From assembly GCA_036023115.1 (NCBI GenBank), contig JAYKKT010000056.1:1382001-1446000 (forward strand): DNA of 64,000 bases, written 5' to 3'. This DNA is from Brasenia schreberi (lineage: Eukaryota > Streptophyta > Magnoliopsida > Nymphaeales > Cabombaceae). Under the pieces are notes generated by a model. The model was not told the origin of the DNA, did not search any database, and saw nothing but the letters and a program-made list of their open reading frames with translations. A program made the position numbers and the translations under genes. Position 1 is the first letter of the stretch, and every line of letters starts with the position of its first letter. This document shows, piece after piece, positions 13,443-26,100 of this stretch.

Positions 13443-13479
13443 GATAAGGAAAGCACAATGGCTCAATATATTTTAAGAT

Positions 13480-13484
13480 GTATT
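13480..13484. repeat. Target-site duplication GTATT of copia W (left)
   Basis: GTATT precedes the 5' LTR at 13485 and recurs at 19537-19541 directly after the 3' LTR. Confidence 0.9.
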
Positions 13485-13912
13485 TGATAAGTTGTGGCCA
13501 TTATCGGCAATTCCGCACAGGTAATGGCTGGATTGGTCATCCAAACCGTTACATAAATCTCGGATTGAAGATATGAGAATCATAATAGCCGGACCATTAC
13601 CGGGATTTTCGGTAACAGTCTGGATAAGAAAAGCTCTGGATGAGGGAAGCCCGATAGGAATAACCGAGAAAAAGGGGGAGCACGCGCTGCTCTATAAATA
13701 CAGAGTAGCACAAACGGAAAAGAAAGAGAAAACTTATTGTAAAAGCCTTCTCTCAGATAAATCCACTATGTGGAAACCTTAAAAACCAAAACATATTTAC
13801 CTTATTCCACAGCAGGTGTACCTGGGAGAACTTCAGGAAATTGCAAGCTTCAATAGAACGGAACCAGGCGAGCAGAAACAGAACGAGAAAATCAGTCAAC
13901 AAACAGCCAATA
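13485..13912 (+). repeat. 5' LTR of copia W
   Basis: 428 bp, begins TGATAAGTTG and ends CCAATA. It aligns from end to end with 19094-19536. A TATA-like ctataaata lies near 13691-13699 and is the likely promoter. Confidence 0.93.
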
Positions 13913-13914
13913 TT

Positions 13915-13927
13915 TGGTATCAGGGCC
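13915..13927 (+). promoter_or_regulatory. Primer-binding site (initiator Met tRNA type)
   Basis: TGGTATCAGGGCC, two bases after the 5' LTR, matches the usual copia site TGGTATCAGAGC complementary to the 3' end of initiator tRNA-Met, with one mismatch (G for A). Confidence 0.9.
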
Positions 13928-15000
13928 TGGTTATTGACCTTGCAAAAAAAAATAGGTACGCCTATTGTTTCTGAAAAAAAAAGGGAGGGGAAAGGAGAAG
14001 AAGAAAATAAAAAGAGAAAACAGATCCGAAAGTCCGACAGGCCAGAAATCAACAAAAAGCCAAGAAAAGAACGGGAAGGCAGCAAGCCAGCCGTGGAAAG
14101 CCGGAAATCGGCAAAAAGCCGAGAAAAGAACCGGAGGACCGCAGGCCAGCCGTGAAAATCCGAAAATCAGCAAAAAACCGAGAAAAGAACTGGAGTGCTG
14201 GAGGCCAAAAGGCAGCATCAAGCGGCCGTAGGCCAGAAGGTGGCATCAAGCGGCCGTAGGCTAGAAGACGACATCTAGCTTTCGCAGGCCAGAAGGTGAA
14301 CCGCATGCCAAGGAGCGGAGCTCCGCATGCCTCATCCTCTCTCCTCTCGCTGATCCCCTCTCTCTCTCTCCAATTTAATTGAATGAGAAACCGCCAGGTG
14401 GTTTCTGAAAATCATGGTCCGAAACCGCCTCGGGCAGCGGACTGAAAAGTCCGTTTTGCCCCGGTCAGTTTTTAGTTTTTACAAATCTTCCCCTAGTCAA
14501 AATTATGAAAATATCCAAATATTTTTAGGTAAAAAGACTGTTCTACCCTTATTGAATTGAAAAGTTGGTTTTACCCTCTGACGGTTTATGAAAATTAAGA
14601 AATACCAAGCTTCAGTTTTACATTACTGCTCTTCCTAATTTGAGTTAATTTCCTTTCTGTCACTGTGTCAAAAGATAGGTTTGTCCCTGATCAATTACGA
14701 ATTTTACAAAAATACCAAAGAGTAATTTTATGAATCTGTCCTTAGGCCTTTCAAAAAATTTCAAAAGTGGACTGATAGTTAAAATTATTGTTTTACCCCT
14801 GATATTATTTGAAAAATTCTAAAGGCAGAATTTTTTTTGGGAAAATTATAAGTTTGTCCCAACTGGTATATAAAATGTTTTTAGTCTGTTTTTATGATAT
14901 TATGCATCGTTCGAACATGATCCTTACTATGTTTATTTGTTGCTTTATGTTTTTTTTTTTTTTAGACTGTCTAATTGTTATAATTGCTAAACACATAAAA
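13928..15000 (+). other. Leader of copia W with GC-rich tandem repeats
   Basis: About 1.07 kb without a conserved gene. The first third (about 14030-14300) is a GC-rich set of imperfect tandem units built on agccgagaaaagaaccgg and aggccagaaggyggcatc. These open several overlapping frames on both strands that are not genes. The rest is AT-rich and aligns with V's leader. Confidence 0.75.
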
Positions 15001-15835
15001 ATGAGTTTCAGAATATGTGTGTCTGAATTGGCAAAAACTGAGAAATTGAATGGTCTAAACTTCCAAACATGGAAGAGAAAATTCCTACTTACTCTAACAC
15101 TTGAGGGTGTTGAGTACGTATTAAAGAAAACTATGTGTCCGCCACCACCAAACGCAACTAAGCAATAAATAGAAATGTATAAAACATTTCTAAAGGATGA
15201 GACCATAGCAAGGACAATTATGTTGACCTATATGGAGGATGACTTCATTAGGGTCTTCGAAGAATTCGAGACTGCCAAAGAGCTATTTGACTCAATAACA
15301 ACTAAAGTATGATACTACTTCTAAATTACATGTGCAATTGCTACTACAAAAGTACAACTCCTCCAAAATAAAAGAAGGAGATAATGTAGTAGAACATGCA
15401 AACCATATATTAGTAATGGCTAGGAACTTAGCCGTGGCAAAATGAGTCATCCCAGAATCGATGCAAATATCAACAATATTAAACAGTCTACCCCCATCGT
15501 GGAACATGGTCACCACTGCCCTCAGATTAAGGCCTGAAGTTAACCTTTCTGAATTGCCCTTGAAACGAGTAATAGAGGAAGAATATATGATCAAAAATAA
15601 GAAAGAAAATTTGCTAGTGGTACAAGATGAGATAGGGTCTAGCTTCAAACCCAACCAGAAGAAAAATAAACCAAATAAGAAGTTTGGCAAGAATAACAAG
15701 AAGGGCGATCAAAATTTTAAGAAATTACTGATAACCACTTCTCGAGTCAAGTGTTTCAGTTGCGAAAAGATGTGACACTATAAAAGGGACTGTCACAACA
15801 AGAAAGGTGGAGGAAACAACTCACATCATGAATAG
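15001..15835 (+). pseudogene. Copia W gag (capsid and zinc knuckle)
   Basis: Begins at ATG 15001 (MSFRICVSELAKTEKLNG, typical copia gag start; FQTWKRKFLLTL follows). A stop at 15166-15168 and a frameshift near 15310 break it. It resumes at 15461-15775 with ISTILNSLPPSWN and a Lys-rich tail, then a zinc knuckle CFSC-EKM-stop-HYKRDC (about 15751-15793) in which TGA replaces the usual glycine codon. This would coat the element RNA in a virus-like particle; it is dead here. Confidence 0.88.
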
Positions 15836-15859
15836 TCGAAGAAACAGAACATAATCTGT

Positions 15860-18800
15860 GTGATTTCAGAATGTTTGTACATGGACCACTTGCTGACAGG
15901 TTGGTAGATAGACTCTGGAGCTACTCGACACATCTCAAAGACCAATGAAGGGGCAATGGACCTGAAGGAATACAAACTTGACAAACATCATATCTACATG
16001 AAAAATAATACTTTGTCGGATATTTTGGGTATTGGGTCTTTTAGAATTTTTGTACAAGGCAAACCAATTGTATTGACTGATGTATTAATTGTGCTATCTA
16101 TAAGGCACAATTTGGTCTCGGTCCGTGCCTTAATAAAGAAAGGTTTTGAGATCAGGTTTATTCCTGAAAAGATAACTGTGGAAAAGCATGGGAGAATATT
16201 ATTCTCTAGAGAATTTTATGTAGAGCATGAACTGTTTAAATTTTGTGATAATGAAATTGGTACTTCTTCTCCTTATATTGAGTATGCCTTTACTGTTGAT
16301 GTGAATATGTAGCATAAACGCCTTAGGCATATAAGTCTGGAAAAGTTTAGGAAACTATCAAACTTTGACTTACTGCATAGATTTGAGGAAAATACTTTCA
16401 ACAAGTGTGAAGCTTGTATACAAGGAAAGATGACAAGGTAAGTTTTTCTCAAGTAATCAACAAGAGCAACAATACTATTGGAGGTTATTCACATGGATTT
16501 ATGTGGACCTTTTAGAGTAAAGTCACATCGTGAAAATGATTATTTTATAACCTTTATCGATGATTACTCTAGATATATGTATTTATATCTTTTGGCACAT
16601 AAATCTGAGACACTGGATGCTTTTAAAGAATATAAGTAAGAAGTGGAAAACCAATTAGGGCATTCAATCAAAGTCTTAAGATCAGATAGAGGTGGTGAAT
16701 ATACCTCAGCAGAATTTCTTGAATTCTGTAAAGACTTTATTATTGCAAAGTAAAATACAATGCCTAGGATACCTCAACAAAATGGTGTAGCTGAGAGATA
16801 TAACAGAACCTTGTTGAATATGACAAGGTTAATGTTGATTAATGCCTCTCTACTAAGGGTATTTTGGGGAGAAGCAGTAAGTACAACAATTTATATACTC
16901 AATAGAGTACCGTGTAAAGCTGTATTTACTACACCATACGAGATGTGGTTTGAAAGAAAACTTAACCTAGGTCATCTCAAGATGTGGGGATCTGTTGCAC
17001 ATGTAAAGATTCTTGATCAATTTAGAGATAAGCTAGACAGTAGGTCCTTAAGATGTATATTTATTAGATATCCGAAAGGTTCAAAAAGATATCGGTTTTA
17101 TCATAAAGACTACGAACTAATTAAAAGCAGAGATGTTGAATTCTTAGAAGATTTTAAGAATGACATCTTGGAAAACAATGATGAATGTGTTGATGATCTA
17201 GTAGACTTAGATTAATCATCTTTTGAGCCCATAGAAGATCTTCTTGAAACAACCGAAACCTTAAGTGAACATAAAAGGTCAAGAGCCACTTTGTCCTACT
17301 TAAAGGATTATCACACTTATCTTGCAGAAGAAGTGTGTAATTCGGTGGACTTAGATGAGTTAACTGATAACTTAACTTATCAGCAAGCTATGAACTCATC
17401 AGAAGCATCAGACTGGGGGAAAGCCATGGATGAGGAAATTGAATGTTTGCCAAAAGAAAGAAAAGTCATAGGTTATAAATGGGTTCTAAAAAAAAATACA
17501 AGGTCAATGATACAATTGACAAGTTTAAAGCGAGGTTGGTTGCAAATGTTTTTTCACAAAAAGAGGGGATAGATTATGTTGAGACATATTCTCCAGTTGC
17601 AATATTTGCATCCATATGAATAATCCTGGAAATATCTGTATACTATGATTTGGATTTACATCAGTTAGATGTAAAGACAACATTTCTAAATAGAGATTTA
17701 GAAGAAATCATATACATGCAGCAACCCGAAGGATTTGTGGTTGAAGGCCAAGAAGATAAAGTATATAGGTTGAGAAAATCTCTATACGGCTTGAAACAGT
17801 CACCTCACCAATGGTATTTGACTTTTCAAAATGCCATTATAGAACTTTGGTTGATGGCTAATAAACTTGATCACTTGTGTATATGTTTGGAACAGTGGGA
17901 GCCACTTTGTCATCTTATCATTATATGTAGATGACATATTGTTGATTGGAAATGACAATGAGATGATTGTCAAAACAAGTCATGGTTGAACACCAAGTTC
18001 AAAATGAAGGATATGGGGAAAGCATCCTATATCCTGGGAATAAAGATATCTCGAGATAGAGAATCTAGACTCTTATGCCTAAGTCGGGAGAGATATATTG
18101 ACTATATTCTCAAGAACTTCAAAATGGGTGAATGCAAGTCTACTGATACACCTATTGCAAAAGGGGTCAAAATCAGTAAGGTTGATTGTCACGGTGAAGG
18201 AAACAATAAGCCTAATGTTCCTTATGCAGAAGTTGTGGGTAGCTTGATGTATGTTATGTTGTGTACAAGACCTGATATCAGCTTTGCTGTTGGTCTTGTA
18301 AGTAGATATCAAAGTAATCCTGGATGGTAGCACTGGATAGTTGTGAAAAGGATTTTAAGATATCTGAAAGGAACAAGAGACTTGAAACTGTGTTTTCAAG
18401 CAGATGAACTGAAAGTGGTAGGATACTCAGATGTTGACTTTGTTGTGAGCAAAGATGACAACAAATTAACCTCGGGTCAAATATTCTTATTTGGAGGTGA
18501 TGTTGTTTCTTGGGCATGTAAGAAACAAGGTTGTATAGCATTGCATATACAGGAAGCTGAGTATGTAGCTTGTTGTATGGCTACAACGAGTGCTGTTTGG
18601 ATAAACTGCTTCATACATGATTTGAAGTTGAAAATAACCGATGAGCCAATTATTATTTACTGTGATAACAATAGAGCAATTACTCTTATCAAGAGTGGAG
18701 CTGATTGCTCAAAAAGCAAGCATATAATGGTGAAATACCACTATGTACATGATATGGTTATGAGAAAGGAAATATCTATCTCATACATGCCAATAAATGA

Positions 18801-18885
18801 TATGTTGGCAGACCCCTTGACTAAAAGCATAACAGAGGAACTTTTCTCAAAACATGTTACAAACATAGGTTTGAGGTATGTTTGA
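15860..18885 (+). pseudogene. Copia W pol: protease, integrase, RT, RNase H
   Basis: Protease core IDSGATRHISK near 15908. GAG-pre-integrase 15956-16440 (HKRLRHISLEKF; CEACIQGK). Integrase with [25 protein letters not shown] and PQQNGVAERYN. Its C-terminal part runs to 17215 (151 open codons from 16760). RT with GYKWVLKK, LDVKTTFLNRDL, LYGLKQSPHQWY, a YVDD at 17924-17935 reached only in another frame, then KFKMKDMGKASYILGIKISRDRES. RNase H 18343-18885 is one open 180-codon frame (YSDVDF, QEAEYVACCMA, IYCDN, ADPLTK). There are at least a dozen stops or frame changes before RNase H. Confidence 0.92.
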
Positions 18886-19093
18886 TTGTTGTGTAGGAAA
18901 ATAACCACACAACAGATAAAAGTGTTGTATAGGTAAATAATCATACGACGAACAGATTGTTGTGAAGGAAAATAACCACACAACGAGTATTGATTGCAGC
19001 AACAATCATGAAAGGACCGTACTAGGTAAACCCTGCAAAAGTGGGAGAAAACCAGTATGTCAATATACTTGGCTCGAATGGCCAAGTGGGAGA
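18886..19093 (+). other. 3' untranslated region and polypurine tract of copia W
   Basis: Contains about three degenerate copies of a phrase near gaaaataaccacacaacg, a decoy purine tract at about 19037-19048 (aaaagtgggaga) and the true tract at 19084-19093 directly before the 3' LTR. The tract primes plus-strand DNA synthesis in the element's life cycle. Confidence 0.75.
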
Positions 19094-19536
19094 TGATAAG
19101 TTGTGGCCATTCTCGGTAATCCAGCACAGGTAATGGCTGGACTGGCTATCTAGATCGTTACCAGAATCTCGGATTGAAGATATGAGAATCATAACAGTCG
19201 GACCGTTACTGGGATTTTCGGTAACAGTTTGGATAAGAAAAGCTTCGGATGAGAGAAGCCCAGTAGGAATAACCGAGAAAAAGGGGGAGCATGCGTTGCT
19301 CTATAACTACAGAGCAGCGCAAATGGAAAAGAAAGAGAAAACTTATTGTAAAAGCCTTCTCCCGGATAAATCCACTGTGTAGAAACCTCAAAAACCAAAA
19401 CATATTTACCTTATTCCGTTGTAGGTGTACCTGGGAGAACTTTAGGAAACCGCAAGCTTCAATAGGTCGTAACCAGGCGAGTAGAAACAGAATGAGAAAA
19501 TCAGTCGATGAACAGCCAACAGACGAACAACCAATA
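19094..19536 (+). repeat. 3' LTR of copia W
   Basis: 443 bp. It aligns with the 5' LTR and is longer mainly because of a short near-terminal duplication (gaacagccaac / gaacaaccaat). It is followed by GTATT. Confidence 0.93.
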
Positions 19537-19541
19537 GTATT

Positions 19542-22500
19542 TACATGTTTATGTGTGTCTATACACAGTATGGTGTGGTAGTCAGGTCGACTGGGACCTG
19601 AACAAGGGCATGTATGGGTCATTTGAAAAAAAGAAAAAGAAAAAAACGGGTTGGTTTTGGGTCAACCTGATTTTGATCAAAGTAGAAGTAACATGACACA
19701 AACTTGAACCACGGACCTGATTTGCAACCCCTACCACCGCAGGTCTTTTTCACCCATGATACAGTATGATATAGGCCAACATTGTAGTCCAGTGCCTTAT
19801 CAACAAAGAAGTGGATCCTTCTCATTCCGGGGGTGCTCATGGGTGTGTGCATGAGGCTTCGGCCTCCTGTTGTGACCATATAAAGGGGAACAAAAAACTT
19901 GCTAGAACATCTTTAGCTCGTGCCCAATGTTAGCATTTAACCTTAATATATTCCTTTGTCATTTCGTTTCATACGAAAAAGAGACAAACGCTACCTATTA
20001 TACTCCGAGAATAGTAACACGAAATTCTCGGGTGAAGTTATCGCATTATTTTCGTATTCTCTCTCGTATTATCAGCACTATATATTTCAAATCTCTATTA
20101 ATTTAGTGGTCCTGCCCCTTCTACCTACCTTCCGTCGTCCGAGGAAAATGGAAGATTTAAACAATAAAGGAAAGAGTGCATCAATGGGAAGGCTGCGGCC
20201 ATTTGGGGGCTGCATTTTGTTTGGTTTAGGTACGGCAATTTAGACCGGCTTTGACCCACTTCGTGTTGGGCAGGTTTCCAGGCATGAAAACCCACCCTGC
20301 TGCGTGATGGGTCGGGCTTTAAGTTGAATGAGTTGCAGGGTAGGATGGGTCGGGTTTGTAGTAGACCAGACCCAACTCGGAGTATATATACACATTAATG
20401 TTGAAGGCGACCTAAGGTTTCTCTTTTTAACTCACTTTCTCTTTTCATGTAGCTCTTCTCCCTCCACCAAAATGCTTGCATACCTTTGAGCCTCTGCATA
20501 AACATTGCACCATCGAGTCTTCGTCCCCATCTCCTTCTTTTGGGTAATTGTTTTTCTTTCAAAATCAAATCGGAGTGAAAAGGCTTGGTCCTCTACTAGT
20601 AACCCACCCAGGTAACTCATTGGTAAGGTGAGACAATATCTTTTTTGGGCATTACACGTGTTCAACCTCTTACATTTTGTAAGAGGTGGTTGACCATCAA
20701 TTATAGTCACTTGAACATTAGCAAGTGGAGTCACACACACAGATTCATGATAAAGATGAATGACTTGCTATATAAATACCTCATTAATGGAGATATAGAG
20801 TCTATGAACATCGTATTATTTAACAAATAGGCTCAATGGATTTTTTATCTCATGCGAAAATAACAAGGTAATCTATTCCATGTTCCATGGAATTATTAAA
20901 ATTGAGCTTACATCCACCAATTGCTTATTAAATAGATGAGCTAGGCCATGCATGGCATTAGCTATTTGGTAGGGATCTTTGACTCACATAATGTAAGTGT
21001 TGAGTTTCGAGTTTCAGAGAATGCCTATTTTTGTGTTAGGGTTCAACCTTCCACCATGACAAAAAAAGGATCAATCAAATATGTTAAAATGTCTTTGAAA
21101 GTCTTGGTATCTTAGAATATATGTCTGCAAAAACTTTCACCATTACTTCTCCATTCGTGAAAGAAGTTCTCTTTGTTGTTATTAATGAGTGTATTTGGTG
21201 AAGAAACTAGCAATATGCTCTGTGTCCTACCATATATATTTACTGCACTCCCATGCTTTATGTGTTATGATGCTATATAAGTTTACTACACTCTCATGCT
21301 CAACAGTTAGAGCCATCATTTATTTTAAAAGTTTCAGTTTAACTTCTTGTTATTTGTGTTACATGATTGAGATATAACACTCATTTTTGTTTCCACTAGT
21401 TATATACATGGTGGTGATGTTTTAATTGATCTTTGGTTGATTTTTATCTTTCATTATATTTTTCTATAGACTAATGATATCCAATACCTTATGTCAAGTT
21501 TAATGATATCCAATACCTTATTTCAATTCTTAGCATGAATGATTATATTAAATGATGCTTGTTTGTTTACTTTTTATATGCTAAACGCTTAGTGTGGATG
21601 ATTATATTATCATGAATAACGAATTGGATAACAACAATGAAAAGTTGCCTGTGTCACCTTCATAATTAATTTGACAAGTAATAAACTATTTCCGAGGCAT
21701 AGCAATCCTTTAGTAATTGAAACAATTGAGACCTTCCTTGCACTCTATTTTTTTATTTGTTGGTGTTATCTTTTATTTGTTGTTTTCTCATTGGGGACTT
21801 AGTTTGCTTCCTTCCTTGCACTCTATTATAGAATTGAGAATGTGGTTAGCTTCGTTGGTAAATGGAATGAAGATTATTTATATCACATGTGAATTTCTCA
21901 ATGTGAAGATCTCTAAAAAGATGAAAATGCATGTTGATAGTCACTCAGTTCTAAACAAACTTGTCTTAGAAGGAAGGGTTCATGAGATAGGAACATTCTA
22001 GTGATAATCTTCATCAACATTGTCAAGGTATGTAGCTATTCTAGACCCTGTCTGTTTTGACTTGATTTCTTTTGACAATAGTTTTGAGCATCGGTATCAT
22101 GATTGTGATGGTTTCTCGATTGTCTGGGTATGATCCATCAAGATTGTTATTGAACCTGTCTCAGAAGAAAGGATACGTTATCATGGTTTCTTGATTGAAA
22201 ATGCTGTCGTTAATTTATATATGCTTTTTTTGTTTAATCGTAGATGATGACCGTGGTTCTCTTATTGAGGATTGTATTTAATATTTTTTTGTGATTCACT
22301 TGTCTTCCAATTTGAGAATGTCATCTTAAAAATTACTACTTGCAGCTAAAGGAATGTGAACATGTGATTATATACCATCTAGAATTTGAAAGTGATAGAA
22401 AGCCAGATGCTAATGGTATTAAGAGAAAACCTTAAAGCATACATATATGGATAGATCATCGCATTTTAAGTAACCACTATGATGGATTGATTGATGTCAC

Positions 22501-22799
22501 AATATTATATTACTGTGTCAAGGTACGCAACGTGATGGATTACAATGCTTATGATTTCCTTTTAATTTCATAACTATATTATTGTATGTTAGAGCTAAGT
22601 CGATATCCTTGCTTAAATGTTGTGAACAATATAATAAGGAAACCGTTTATTATTTTTTTATATTTTTTACATCTTTGCTTTTTTTTTTAGCAGTTGTTGC
22701 TTTGCTCAAAATGATAAGACAATGAGTAGATCCGGTTATGTTTGATAAATTGATTATTTGTGACATTTAAGAGTCCGGTAACTTGGGCATATATACATG
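19542..22799. other. Spacer upstream of the omega-amidase gene
   Basis: AT-rich, no recognised gene. Short frames at 19956-20243 (plus) and 20432-20740 (minus) match nothing I know. A GC-richer patch at about 20230-20370, with repeated gggtcggg and cagaccc phrases, looks like an old hAT-type MITE. A 21-base phrase (starting taatgatatcc) is repeated near 21471 and 21502. Nothing else stands out. Confidence 0.5.
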
Positions 22800-22891
22800 T
22801 GGGGCAGAGCGGGTTGAAACCCGCGGGACCAGGCGATAAGATGGAGAAAAAAAAATTCTGGAGCCCAACCCGCCCCACTGCCATCCCTAGG
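22800..22891. mobile_element. Remnant of a hAT-type MITE near the host promoter
   Basis: The right edge reads gcccaacccgccccactgcc then atccctagg, the mirror of the common plant hAT-MITE terminus TAGGGATGGCA..GGGCGGG. The left part (ggggcagagcgggttg) is truncated. It lies about 60-150 bases upstream of the first ATG of the omega-amidase gene, so it may be part of the promoter region. Confidence 0.45.
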
Positions 22892-22950
22892 TGGCACGTT
22901 GGGTTGAAGGATGAAAAGCTCAAGACGACAACGACCGGCATCATTTATCA

Positions 22951-23196
22951 ATGCCGTCGCTGCCTTGTCCGTCTGCGGCTAGTTGTTGTACTGCTTTGAG
23001 TTTGCGCCGTCTCTTGGTTGCATCTCCTTCGTCCGGCTTCTTGCTCTCGCGCCATTGCTGTCGTCTCCTGAGCTCGCGCAGGAGCTCTTCTATTGAGAAA
23101 GGAACGAAGTCCTTCTCGACGATGGCTTCCGCGTTCAAGCCCGAGGAATCGAGATGGCCACCCGCCATCCCTTTGCCACCTCTGGCGGTCCCCAAG
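22951..23196 (+). CDS. NIT2: Omega-amidase exon 1 (transit peptide and N-terminus)
   Basis: 82 codons, ending in AAG before gtaatg (phase 0). The first 57 residues are rich in Ser, Arg, Leu and Cys and poor in acidic residues, as in plastid transit peptides. A second in-frame ATG at 23122 ([14 protein letters not shown]) matches the start of the mature or cytosolic form in relatives. Use of one or the other start could give dual targeting. Codons here are GC-rich compared with the flanks. Confidence 0.85.
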
Positions 23197-26100
23197 GTAA
23201 TGAATCACCTGTGTGTTTGTGTGTGCACCTGTTCATAGAGAGAGAATTTGATGGTTCCAGTTATTCCGGAAATTGGGTACATATTAGGATATCGATATAA
23301 GAGCCTCAAAAGTGTTATCTGGGCTTGTCTTATTTGCATTTCCTGAAAAAATCGAAGCAGCGTAAGGGATTAATGCTAGATTCTGTGTGTGCGTGTGTGT
23401 GTGGAGCGAGTGATGGTTCCAGTTATTTCGGGAATTGGGTATATATTATGATTATCGATATAAGGCCTCAAAAGTGTCATATGAGCTTACCTTATTTTCA
23501 TTTTCCTGAAAAATTGGGTGCGCCGTAAGGGATTAAATTGGACGCACCGTAAAGGACTAATACTAGATATACGTGTGCGTGTGGCATTGTGTTAATGGAT
23601 CCGATTGTTCACATAGTGACAAGTGGGGATATCACGTATAATTTTCCAGAAAGCACTGCCTTCTCTTGTGATCCGTTGTCTCATTTCCTTCTCGTGTTAA
23701 ATTGGATGTACTCCATATGGGGCCGGATTTTACGTGTAGTTGTTGATTCTGATTTTTCTATGCTTAACGGCGAATTTGTTGGTTCTTTTTTAATGAATCT
23801 CGATGTGAAAATCTTATATAGTTTAAAAGCTGGTTCATGGAAAGAATACCAATCTGATGACTGTCTATGAGCAACGGAACTTGAGGGTTTTGAGTTGACG
23901 ATGTGACTAAAAGGTGGAGGCAAACATGAAATTGCTGCACATAAGTGGTATGTTGAGGAAAACTAGACAGGGAAATGTGGATCTGATTAAAGCTGTTGGC
24001 AAAGTGGCGTAGGAGAATGAACTTCTTGCTTTTGCAGACATGTTACTCTCTTTTGTTGACTCGTCAATGATAGCAATCCGCAAACCATAACTAAAACAAG
24101 CCTTTTCTCATACTAAGTGGGGTTGCTTACATGGATTCTTTGTCGCCATTGTGCACGATCAAGTGCCAGATATTTATTTAACTCCAAAAAGGCAAGATCA
24201 CGTTGTATTTCCATTCGATGATTTTCTATGGTATGATAGCACTTTGGTGCTGAAACAGAACTGTCCTCCACATCTCTTGTCCACTAAATTATCTAAACAA
24301 AAACAATGGAAGAAAACACAGCTTTTGACTTAAAGTTTACTGAATTCAGTTCTAGTAAAAGATTTAGAAAACGTATTACTGCTTCTAAAGCTGATGCTTT
24401 ATATCGTGGACCTACTGAGGCATTGTATTATGCTGCCTTTTTCATTTCATGGAAACTTGAACATGTAGACATCTGGTGATGGGATGTGGTGGATAGACTT
24501 AGATCTGGATCCTGTTAATTATCTGATGGGTGATTTAGATTTTCTTCAATTTGATCCCTCTCTAAGAGATGGTAGAACCCGTGTAAGAGAAAATGGAAGA
24601 TATGAACAGCATGGGACTTCATACTTCCTACGTAGTCCTTGGCCATACTCCATCTGGTAGTTTGAGTTTTCATGTGATTTTCTTTGTTTTGAAAATAAAG
24701 AGAAGTTTGATTTCAGTTTCCCACCTTGTTGATATTTCCATTACCTGTGACAGTCTTCTCCTTTGATCGACTTTTATGAAGTATAAGGTCACAAGTCAGC
24801 CTTATGTGTTGAGGGCTAATTAAAGAATGCCTACATTGTTTCATAAGCTCGATTAAGTGAAGAAGCCAAGAACTTATTTTTTTCTGTTTGATTTTCATAG
24901 TCCAACAAGAGGGAAAAAGTTGTGGCATCACCACAATAAGCATTTCCATTTTGAGTTGTTAAATGAATTATGCAGCAACAACAACAACAACTAAGCCATA
25001 CTAGATGGGGTTGGCTACATAGATTCTTTGTTTCCATAGAGCTCGATCATGTGCCATGCTAACAGTTAACTCAACATAAGCTGTTAAATGAATTATCATT
25101 CTATAAAATTGTTGGATTTTGAGTGTTATCCACAGTGTTAGAAAAAGCTATACATGATAAATGTTTTGCCTGTTACCTCAGTCACAGACTATTAAATCGT
25201 TTCTTTTCTCCATTTCAGTTTAAGATTGCACTCTGCCAGTTATCAGTTACTGCAGATAAAGAGAGAAACATTGCTCATGCACGCAAAGCAATTGAAGAAG
25301 CTGCAGAAAAGGGTGCTCAACTAGTTCTTCTGCCTGTAAGAAGTACTAAACCATTGGATAATTTAGTTCTGTGAATCAAATTTATCTGCAAACCTCTGAC
25401 TAATGAACTTAGTGTCAAGCGGGAAGTCTAACTTCTGTACACTATATGCCATTGTTGGGTGCTTGGATTGAAAAGAATAGCATAGAGAAAAAATATTCAA
25501 GGTGTAATGGAGATTTGTGCATGAAACTGAATGCATTTGAGGAAGTATCTAGTGGCTTATAATCTGCCAGAGGCATAAACATTTACACTACCAAATCCCT
25601 TCCATCTTAAGGGGAAACAAGTAGTTTTAAGAACATTTCAATAAAAACCGCCAAATGATAATTGTAATTTTTTTTTCTTTTTCACTGAGTCATAAATAAC
25701 ATATCTGGTATTATAAATAACTCTCAATCATACGTGGGTATTTTTCTTTCTAAAAGGGCATCCGAGGCCCTTCACAGAAATAGCGTTATTCATCAAATAC
25801 ATTGTTTCTTTTATGGAGGTTCAATAGATCAAAGCCCAGTTCAATGTTATTAAAATCATGTCGTACGATATAATATGATTTTATCGTGTATTGGTACCTG
25901 AATCGTATCGATTCAGGTATATTAGTACACTTTATTGAGCCATATCATATCTTATTGTACGGTACATTTCTCTATCACGATATGATAACTTTTTTTCGGA
26001 AGCCACACTCTTCAACTTTTGAGTTGCGAGGTTGTTTTAAACACCCTATTGCTGCCTTCTTCGGCCTTCCTATTGCTTTCTCTTTCCAAGAGGCCCTTTG

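Larger units (their letters stand above)
13485..19536 (+). mobile_element. Ty1/copia element W, complete structure, coding region dead
   Basis: 6052 bp, flanked by GTATT duplications. Order: 5' LTR 13485-13912, primer-binding site 13915-13927, a long GC-rich then AT-rich leader to 15000, gag from 15001, protease near 15905, integrase about 16310-17215, RT about 17430-18330, RNase H 18343-18885, a repeat-rich 3' untranslated region, purine tract 19084-19093 and 3' LTR 19094-19536. Many stops and frameshifts rule out autonomous movement. The two LTRs differ by clearly more than a few substitutions, so the insertion is not recent. Related to V, which has the same gag start and tract. Confidence 0.95.

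Noticed and set aside
13753..14306. Six overlapping ORFs on both strands
   Set aside because: Produced by GC-rich tandem repeats in the leader of copia W; no frame is conserved in V.
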